A stretch of DNA of 64,000 nucleotides from the NCBI GenBank assembly GCA_030144725.1, contig JASKMD010000017.1, positions 7,677,722-7,741,721 of the forward strand, written 5' to 3'. The notes beneath the pieces are model-generated. The model saw nothing but the letters and a program-made list of their open reading frames with translations, was not told where the DNA came from and made no database searches. Both the position numbers and the translations under genes were made by a program. This document shows positions 56,815 through 64,000 of the stretch, piece after piece. Source of the stretch: Haematococcus lacustris (lineage: Eukaryota > Chlorophyta > Chlorophyceae > Chlamydomonadales > Haematococcaceae). Position 1 is the first letter of the stretch; the number at the start of each line of letters is the position of its first letter.

Positions 56815-57391
56815 CTCAGGGCATGGATAGGGCATGGATAGGGTTTTCATTTCCTGTATGAGAAAGAGTGACAAGGAGGAAAGCCTGCGATACTATGCGT
56901 GAAGCTGTCATTCGCGGACAAAGTTGCTGACCTTGTGACTGCGATCAGGCGAAAGTCAGTCGAGGGCGCGCTTGGCAGTTGCCCGGTTGCCCCACTCAGT
57001 TGTTGTCGCCCCAGTCGCGGCTTCTCCACTTGCGAAAGGGAGCGTATGATGGGATCTGCAGTTGTGCAGCGCACCAGCATGAGCGCGGTGTCGGCCCTGG
57101 TGCTGCTTGTGGCCGTCCTCTGCTTGGCGCAAGGTGGGTGGGTGTCCGTGCAATAGGGCACGCCGCAATCTAGCCTCGTCAGCCTTGGATCGCTAGCGTT
57201 AGCCTCACCGGCACAAATCCCGGCTATCCCGCCATGTCATGCCAAGGCTCCTGTCTGTCCGCGCGTCTGTCCATCGGCCCGTCTGGCCCTTCCACCATGC
57301 AGACTCCGCAGCTCAGCCGTAGGTACAGATCAGACCCACTGGCTGCCATCGCAGGGCGAGGGGCAGACGCTCAGCGCGGCCTGCCACCTGG

Positions 57392-57737
57392 TGTTAGAGT
57401 ATAGCCGGGACAGCAGTATACATGGCTGGCGACGGAGGCCAGAATCTATTCCGACAGTGGTAGTGGCTGCGTAGTGGCTGTTGCTGATGCTTTCGTACTC
57501 TGGAAGTCGCGCTTCAGACATCGAGTAGCCAGGATCCCCCCTTACATGTCTCAGTCTTGAACTACATTCTTCTCAGCTCTCAAATCAGTGATCCCCAATC
57601 CAATCTAAAAACTCCCCAAGGCCTGGTTGGTCTCAGCTTAAGTAAACCGAAAGTCACATCTCACGCATGCAAGGCTAAAAAGACTTGCAAGCGCATTCAA
57701 AGCTCATGCATACCAGGTCTAAAGTTGAACTGTAACA
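57392..57737 (-). repeat. long terminal repeat (3' LTR)
   Basis: 346 bp, matching 60942-61287 with no difference seen by eye; TG...CA termini; preceded by CCTGG. Confidence 0.93.
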
Positions 57738-57959
57738 CTCTCCCCCACTCCAAAAAGCTACGTCCCGGAGCTTCCAGTGTCTGGGAAAAACAGTCATGCG
57801 ATTACAGAGCAAGTAGGCAAGTGAAAAGCAGACATGCACAGGCTACATGCAAACAAGCAATCATGCAAATCTCATGCAAATCTCATGCAAGTCTCATGCA
57901 AGAGAGCACGAGCTAAAGGTCTTGATGTTGTCTCGTTGTCCACAGTAGAGCTTGTGTCA

Positions 57960-58850
57960 GCTGACGGTGAAGACATCGTCCAGGAATGAAATTAGCCGAA
58001 TGGAGAGAAGCATAAGAAAGCAAAGATAGTGGTAGCACGAGGAGATAGTAATAGAAGTTGGTGACAGTATGAGATGGTAGTTGTTGTGATTGGGTGATTT
58101 GTCCGACACGATGACCTTGGGAAGGCCATGCAGCCGGAAAACATGATCGAAGAAGATGCGTGCCAGAATTGGTGCTGTGACTGTGGTGGTAGTGGGGACA
58201 GCGTGGATCATTTTAGTGAGCTTGTCGACAAAGACAACAATGGCATCGTGTCCAGCTGCAGTGGAGGGCAGCTGAGTGATGAGGTCCATGCTGACATGTT
58301 CCCAGCGGTGCTGAGGAATGGGTAGGGGTTATAGAAGACCGGTTGGTCTGGTTGTGTTGGCAGTGTGTGCAGGTGCGGACGTAGTTGTGAACTGATGCTG
58401 CCATGCGGGGCCAGAAGAATTGGCGTGATAGTTGTGCGTAGGTTTTGTCCCTACTGAGATGTCCGGAGATGGGGATGTCATGTGCTTCACGGAGTAGGGC
58501 GGTGCGCATGGGTCCCACCGGGATGTAAAGCCGGCGAGTCCCCCGTCCAATGTGGTACATGAGGTTTCCCTGGATTTGAAACTGACGTGCTTTGCCAGCC
58601 AGTGCAGCCGCTAGGAGGCGCTGGTACTGTGGATCTGCAGTCGCTGATTGCTCATCGATGTGCAGTTGAGGATGGGGTGCGGAGAGCGACTCCGTTCCCG
58701 TGGCAGTCGGAATGCCTGGAGTATTTGGGTATGTATGCCCAGGACGACGGAACGCCCTTCAGTGTGTGTTCACTCCCAAGACGGAGGTGTACAGATGGAA
58801 GTCAGCTCGGCGTGACAGCGCGTCCGCTGACTGGTGCTAAGCGTGTGAGT
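57960..58850 (-). pseudogene. gypsy pol remnant: RNase H end and integrase, frameshifted and truncated
   Basis: On the minus strand: SADALSRRADF at about 58810-58845 (the usual end of the Ty3/gypsy RT-RNase H), YQRLLAAALAGKARQF, then the integrase zinc-binding domain (HDIPISGHLSRDKTYAQL, FFWPRM, CTHCQHNQ). After a frameshift near 58280 comes the catalytic core start (MDLITQLPSTAAGHDAIVVF, DKLTKMIHAVP, FRLHGLPKVIVSDK). The core stops after the second acidic motif; the DDE glutamate and C-terminus are missing, so it cannot be functional. Confidence 0.85.
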
Positions 58851-59045
58851 GTGCGCAAGCTATGCAGCTAGCGGCTTGATTGTTGTGGCTGGTTGCTGAG
58901 CTGGCCTAGCTCTGCTTGTCATGCCATTGATGTGCTGACCTGCTGTGCAGGTTGTCCACGGTATTGATCCTGGCTGGGTAGCAGGAGATGCTTGTTGTAG
59001 CTAGATGTTCTGTCATGATGGTGCGCTCAGCTGGGCAGCTGTAGT

Positions 59046-59460
59046 TAGCTAAGCGGCTTGAGTGTTCTGGCAGGCTGCTGGGCTTGGTAGCTGTGCTGCC
59101 ATGTTGTGTATGTGTGCTACCTCAGGTGCTACCTGAGCTGCCATGATGTGCGCATGCTGTGTAGCTAAGCGGCTTGAGTGTTCTGGCAGGCTGCTGGGCT
59201 GGGTAGCTCTGCTGCCATGTTGTGTATGTGTGCTACCTCAGGGGCTACCTGGGCTGCCATGATGTGCGCATGCTGTGTAGCTAAGCGGCTTGAGTGTTCT
59301 GGCAGGCTGCTGGGCTGGGTAGCTCTGCTGCCATGTTGTGTATGTGTGCTACCTCAGGGGCTACCTGGGCTGCCATGATGTGCGCATGCTGTGTAGCTAA
59401 GCGGCTTGAGTGTTCTGGCAGGCTGCTGGGCTTGGTAGCTCTGCTGCCATGTTGTGTATG
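59046..59460. repeat. 116-bp tandem repeat inside the LTR element
   Basis: TAGCTAAGCGGCTTGAGTG recurs at 59162, 59278 and 59394 after a related start at 59046, an exact 116-bp period. Copies two and three are nearly identical, the first differs at several positions and the last breaks off near 59460. It occupies where gag-pol coding would be expected. Confidence 0.9.
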
Positions 59461-60579
59461 ATGTTCTGTGCAAGGAATGCAGGAATGTAGGCTGTAGCTA
59501 ATGGTCTCTGTGGCTGAAGCCAGCAGGGTGAAATGAAGCTAGAGCTGTGCTGGGTGTCGTCGCTGTGGCTGATGCCAACAGGGTGTAATGGGACTGCCTG
59601 CGGTGCAACGATGCGACTGTGCTGCAGGTGCGGTGCGAGGACAACTTACTGCGTGTTCTCCTCATAGAAGCGGAGAAAGGCTACCGAGCTCTCCGTTGTG
59701 GGGCTCCGCGTGTGCTGTGGGTGTGGCTACAAGTGCGTCGACCGAATCTAACATGAGCGATGTCGACAGTAGAACTGTGGGTTGGAGAAGCGGCGAAGGG
59801 TGGCGAATGGGTCAGATGAGAGTGCATGCCTTGAGACGTCGAGATATGACTACTGGGCTGGCCCCCATGCCACTTTGCCCTGCTTGTCGTTTCTGTCAGC
59901 TTGAGACGATGCCTGGTAGGTTGAACTCAGACTTACAGCTGTGTGTTGTAGCTCTCTACAGGCTGGTGCACCGCAGGGTGATGTTCATGGTGATCACATG
60001 CTGGGTGTGGTTCTGTGTATAGAGGTGGCCAGGTATGTGTTGTTGCCAATGTAAGGTGCTTCTACTTAGGGCAGGATGTGTAGGGACGTGTTCTCTGCCT
60101 GAGCAGGCTGGTTGTGTTGATAGAGATGAGGCTATGTATAGGGCAGGTTGTGTAGGGACGCTGCAAGGAGCAGATTGGAAGGTTGTGCAAGGAGTGTGCA
60201 TGCTGATTGTGTTGGTGTTGTAGCCAGTGGTCATGGTCTGTGCTTGTTTTGTGTCAGCCGTGTGGTGGCGTCATTTGTGGTTCTGTTGTTGTGAGAAGGA
60301 TTGGTGCCATGATGGTTGGTTAGGGGGAGGAGATGGCATGATGGAAGGCTGAGCCAGTGAACTGTAATGGTTTGTAACCGTGCTGATGGCTTTGATGGTA
60401 CCGTGCTTGATGCATTGGCCAGACTGTGTGCCCTGATGGACTGGTAGAAGCTGAGACACAGCCAATAAGGCTGGCTTTACAATGTCAACGTATCGTGAGG
60501 GTGGTGGTGGGGTTGATGGTGGTGTGCGTCGCTGTGGGCTGCATGTCAACGCGGCTGCGAAGTGAAGCTAAGCTGTCGG

Positions 60580-60760
60580 GCTGGTCCCGCGAGGTACTAA
60601 GGTCCCGCGAGGTACGGAGTCCAGAGTTCACTGCAAAGAGCAGGTAGAGTTCACTGCAAAGCGCAGGTAAACACCGCTCTCGCGGGTAGTTACTGCTAAC
60701 GCAGGTGGGCACCGCTTTCGCGGGTAGGCATCTGAAACGCTGCAGGTACAACCACTGCAG
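60580..60760. repeat. short tandem motifs near the 5' LTR
   Basis: Paired units GTCCCGCGAGGTAC (twice), GAGTTCACTGCAAAG(A/C)GCAGGTA (twice) and CACCGCT(C/T)TCGCGGGTAG (twice) are clustered here. They may be leader or promoter repeats of the element. Confidence 0.7.
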
Positions 60761-60941
60761 GTCAGCGCTGCGAGTTGAGCAGCTGGGCAAGCTTACATTG
60801 CGATGGTGTTGATGTGTCAGCGGTAGCTTGAGCCTTCGGCGTTCTTGCACCGGAGGTACTGCCCCAAAACATCTCAACAGCTCGACTACTGCGTTGCGTT
60901 AGGCAAGAACACAGGCTGATGATCGATGCGAGGAAACCAAA

Positions 60942-61287
60942 TGTTAGAGTATAGCCGGGACAGCAGTATACATGGCTGGCGACGGAGGCCAGAATCTATT
61001 CCGACAGTGGTAGTGGCTGCGTAGTGGCTGTTGCTGATGCTTTCGTACTCTGGAAGTCGCGCTTCAGACATCGAGTAGCCAGGATCCCCCCTTACATGTC
61101 TCAGTCTTGAACTACATTCTTCTCAGCTCTCAAATCAGTGATCCCCAATCCAATCTAAAAACTCCCCAAGGCCTGGTTGGTCTCAGCTTAAGTAAACCGA
61201 AAGTCACATCTCACGCATGCAAGGCTAAAAAGACTTGCAAGCGCATTCAAAGCTCATGCATACCAGGTCTAAAGTTGAACTGTAACA
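60942..61287 (-). repeat. long terminal repeat (5' LTR)
   Basis: 346 bp, partner of 57392-57737; followed by CCTGG. The element reads leftward, so this is the 5' LTR. Confidence 0.93.
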
Positions 61288-61674
61288 CCTGGCTCCTACA
61301 AGGCCTCCTGCTGGGACTGCGACCTCGTGCCCAACTTGTCTATAATCATGTTCTGCAATTGCACCACTAAAGACGTGCGAACCGCAATCACCTATGTTGC
61401 AATCGCCGTTGAATGCCCCAACGTGATGAACTGTGACGGCCAGCTGTACTGTCTGAACGACTGCGCCGCCGCCGTCCCGCGACCTACCTTCACACCCCAG
61501 GGACCCTACGCCACCAACTGCACAGGCTGCAACTGGGTGGGCTCATCCGGCTTCTTCTGCGAGGCCTGCCGCAACGAGGATGGCGGGGTGCAGCGAGCTT
61601 GGCTGTACCGCGGCGCCGCCACCTGCGCGCAGCTGTTCTACTGCAACGGCGACCTGAGCTGCAGGTCATGCTAG

Positions 61675-62757
61675 GGTTGGGCTGAATCCCAATGCTGCGG
61701 CTGACCTGACCGCACAGGCCCTGCTGCCTGGGTGGGAAGCCTTTGCCCCGAAGTGGGTTGAGAGCTGAACCGCAATCAGGCAAGGGGGAGGGGCAGCCTG
61801 GAATGCACATCTGATGGTTTGGGTTAGGATTGCTTACTTTAGTAGGTGAATAGTGTGGGCGCCCTTTATACATGAACTGATTTGTATGCCAGTTGTTTTA
61901 GGGTAGGCTGTGAGTTTGCTATGGCCGTGCCTCCTTGCTTCCTGATGTTGTCCTTGTCTTGTACACCTCCTTGTGAATTCCCTCTCTTCACTTGACCTAA
62001 GCGACTCCAGTTGGGAGGCCGCGGTTGGACAGCCGCCCTGCGCGGGATGTCGCTCGTGTGGCCCCAACCAACAGAAAACCTACCCTTGGCAATCAAAATG
62101 CCGCCGCGTCTCAGCCACCTTTCTGTTTATGTATCGCACAACTCTTGATAGATACCTCTGTCAGCTACGCGGTGCAGTGTCTTATATAGAATTCACGCGT
62201 GTTTTGCTCATGCGGGCCTCACCGCGATCGACCGCGACTTACCGACCGCCGCGGCCGACCTGGCCCAGGAGCACCGTCACACAGTCAAGGACAGCCGCCG
62301 CAGTAAAAACTGTTAGAAATAGTGCATGCTTAGGATCGCGCACCGGTCCAGCGGTCCGGACCACCGGGTTTGATATGTGTGAGTCGGGGCTATATCAACG
62401 TTGCTCCAGGCAGAAGAGGCACCTGATCTGACGGTGTCGGTGTCTGTGCCTAGTTCTTATCAAAAACGATGTACATGGCATGCCAAACCGATGCAACAGC
62501 GCCCCTTCACACAAACACGGAAACACACAAGGCTGGAGCGATACTCGACCCCTACTAGTCCTGTAGCTGCACACGTCGCTGGTCCTGGTTCTTTGTCAGT
62601 TGCTGGCCCTGCAACAGCATCTTCGGGCATACTAACTGTCACGCTGATGACGAGCACCTTGACATGCTTCTTGCATGTGCAGCCATCAAACTGCATTGCT
62701 TGGCCATGCCCACCCCTGCCGTGCCTGCCACCACCACCTCTCGATGTCGAAACTCCT
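61675..62757. other. 3' flank of copy 3 and intergenic
   Basis: 61800-61980 matches, inverted, the 3' flanks of the other two cysteine-rich gene copies. 62087-62165 resembles 22975-23050. I see no supported gene; a minus-strand open frame at 62460-62696 has no recognisable feature. Confidence 0.5.
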
Positions 62758-64000
62758 CCGCCCCGCCCCGCCCCGCCCCGCCCCGCCCCGCCCCGCCCCG
62801 CCCCGCCCCGCCCCGCCCCGCCCCGCCCCGCCCCGCCCCGCCCCGCCCCGCCCCGCCCCGCCCCGCCCCGCCCCGCCCCGCCCCGCCCCGCCCCGCCCCG
62901 CCCCGCCCCGCCCCGCCCCGCCCCGCCCCGCCCCGCCCCGCCCCGCCCCGCCCCGCCCCGCCCCGCCCCGCCCCGCCCCGCCCCGCCCCGCCCCGCCCCG
63001 CCCCGCCCCGCCCCGCCCCGCCCCGCCCCGCCCCGCCCCGCCCCGCCCCGCCCCGCCCCGCCCCGCCCCGCCCCGCCCCGCCCCGCCCCGCCCCGCCCCG
63101 CCCCGCCCCGCCCCGCCCCGCCCCGCCCCGCCCCGCCCCGCCCCGCCCCGCCCCGCCCCGCCCCGCCCCGCCCCGCCCCGCCCCGCCCCGCCCCGCCCCG
63201 CCCCGCCCCGCCCCGCCCCGCCCCGCCCCGCCCCGCCCCGCCCCGCCCCGCCCCGCCCCGCCCCGCCCCGCCCCGCCCCGCCCCGCCCCGCCCCGCCCCG
63301 CCCCGCCCCGCCCCGCCCCGCCCCGCCCCGCCCCGCCCCGCCCCGCCCCGCCCCGCCCCGCCCCGCCCCGCCCCGCCCCGCCCCGCCCCGCCCCGCCCCG
63401 CCCCGCCCCGCCCCGCCCCGCCCCGCCCCGCCCCGCCCCGCCCCGCCCCGCCCCGCCCCGCCCCGCCCCGCCCCGCCCCGCCCCGCCCCGCCCCGCCCCG
63501 CCCCGCCCCGCCCCGCCCCGCCCCGCCCCGCCCCGCCCCGCCCCGCCCCGCCCCGCCCCGCCCCGCCCCGCCCCGCCCCGCCCCGCCCCGCCCCGCCCCG
63601 CCCCGCCCCGCCCCGCCCCGCCCCGCCCCGCCCCGCCCCGCCCCGCCCCGCCCCGCCCCGCCCCGCCCCGCCCCGCCCCGCCCCGCCCCGCCCCGCCCCG
63701 CCCCGCCCCGCCCCGCCCCGCCCCGCCCCGCCCCGCCCCGCCCCGCCCCGCCCCGCCCCGCCCCGCCCCGCCCCGCCCCGCCCCGCCCCGCCCCGCCCCG
63801 CCCCGCCCCGCCCCGCCCCGCCCCGCCCCGCCCCGCCCCGCCCCGCCCCGCCCCGCCCCGCCCCGCCCCGCCCCGCCCCGCCCCGCCCCGCCCCGCCCCG
63901 CCCCGCCCCGCCCCGCCCCGCCCCGCCCCGCCCCGCCCCGCCCCGCCCCGCCCCGCCCCGCCCCGCCCCGCCCCGCCCCGCCCCGCCCCGCCCCGCCCCG
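62758..64000. repeat. (CCCCG)n pentanucleotide satellite, over 1.2 kb, open at window end
   Basis: From 62758 to the last base every line is CCCCG units without an interruption that I can see, about 248 copies. The complementary GGGGC strand is strongly G-quadruplex-prone. Length may be mis-estimated in assembly because such arrays are hard to sequence. Confidence 0.97.

Larger units (their letters stand above)
57392..61287 (-). mobile_element. Ty3/gypsy-type LTR retrotransposon, 3.9 kb, deleted interior
   Basis: Two 346-bp direct repeats (57392-57737 and 60942-61287) show no difference by eye, begin TG and end CA. They are flanked by the 5-bp target duplication CCTGG (57387-57391 and 61288-61292). 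Coding traces are on the minus strand, so the 5' LTR is the right one. Next to it, on the minus strand, TGGTTTCCTCG (within 60924-60939) is a candidate primer-binding site. A purine tract GTGGGGGAGAG abuts the left LTR. The 3.2-kb interior retains only the end of pol; gag, protease and RT are absent and partly replaced by tandem repeats, so the copy is non-autonomous. Indistinguishable LTRs indicate recent insertion. Confidence 0.93.
57046..61674 (+). pseudogene. secreted cysteine-rich (CVNH-like) gene, copy 3, split by an LTR retrotransposon
   Basis: The 5' part (57046-57391) has the same start, signal peptide and CAATAG stop as copy 1. The 3' part (61288-61674) resumes in the codon where the first ends and encodes WDCDLVPNLSIIMFCNCTTK, NCDGQLYCLNDC, NWVGSSGFFCEACRNEDGG and FYCNGDLSCRSC. 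The retrotransposon sits between, with the host CCTGG duplicated. Orientation is opposite to copies 1 and 2. The downstream flank to about 61980 also matches theirs, but the TGTAA signal reads TGTGA here. Confidence 0.85.

Noticed and set aside
59046..59460. CRISPR-like array
   Set aside because: The 116-bp units are contiguous with no unique spacers, in a eukaryotic retrotransposon.

Overview
The window is nuclear DNA from a green alga, most likely of the order Chlamydomonadales. The support is: intron-dense genes with GTGAGT/GTGCGT-type donors and (C/T)AG acceptors, GC- and CAG-rich coding sequence, TGTAA poly(A) motifs, a Dof zinc-finger factor, a protein with a thylakoid-lumen type targeting sequence, and a Dualen-type retrotransposon. 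The Fanzor-like repeats remind me of Haematococcus, but that is recall, not a search result. I found no rRNA, tRNA, CRISPR or bacterial operon structure.

Layout. 1-6.9 kb: 5'-truncated non-LTR retrotransposon whose single ORF carries apurinic-type endonuclease, reverse transcriptase, a PHD-like finger, RNase H, a CCHC knuckle and a restriction-like endonuclease motif. 7.5-15.3 kb: aldo-keto reductase (-), a small one-helix protein (+), a vWFA-domain protein (-) and a short F-box protein (-). 15.3-34.1 kb: a segmental duplication holding two eIF3k genes with identical CDS, decayed LINE pieces, and two minus-strand genes of unknown function that share a C-terminal exon. A 248-bp hAT-like MITE with an 8-bp target duplication precedes the second eIF3k. 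34.3-35.7 kb: lumen-type protein (+). 36.8-39.2 kb: Ala/Pro-rich one-helix protein (-). 40.4-46.8 kb: 14-exon VPS33 (+) whose long intron 2 uses a GC donor and contains a broken Fanzor/TnpB-like fragment.

47-62 kb: three copies of a secreted cysteine-rich (possibly cyanovirin-N-like) gene. One is intact, one is degenerate, and one is degenerate and split by an LTR retrotransposon with equal-length LTRs and a 5-bp target duplication. A solo LTR marks the intact copy's flank. Between them lie a Dof transcription factor and the N-terminal exon of a Fanzor-like protein. 62.76-64.0 kb is an uninterrupted CCCCG pentamer array running off the window.

The host genes form no common pathway; they are ordinary housekeeping and regulatory genes. 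What is distinctive is the density of recent mobile-element and duplication events, many with readable target duplications. Exon models were built by hand from splice consensus, reading phase and family motifs; phases close for every model given with explicit exons.
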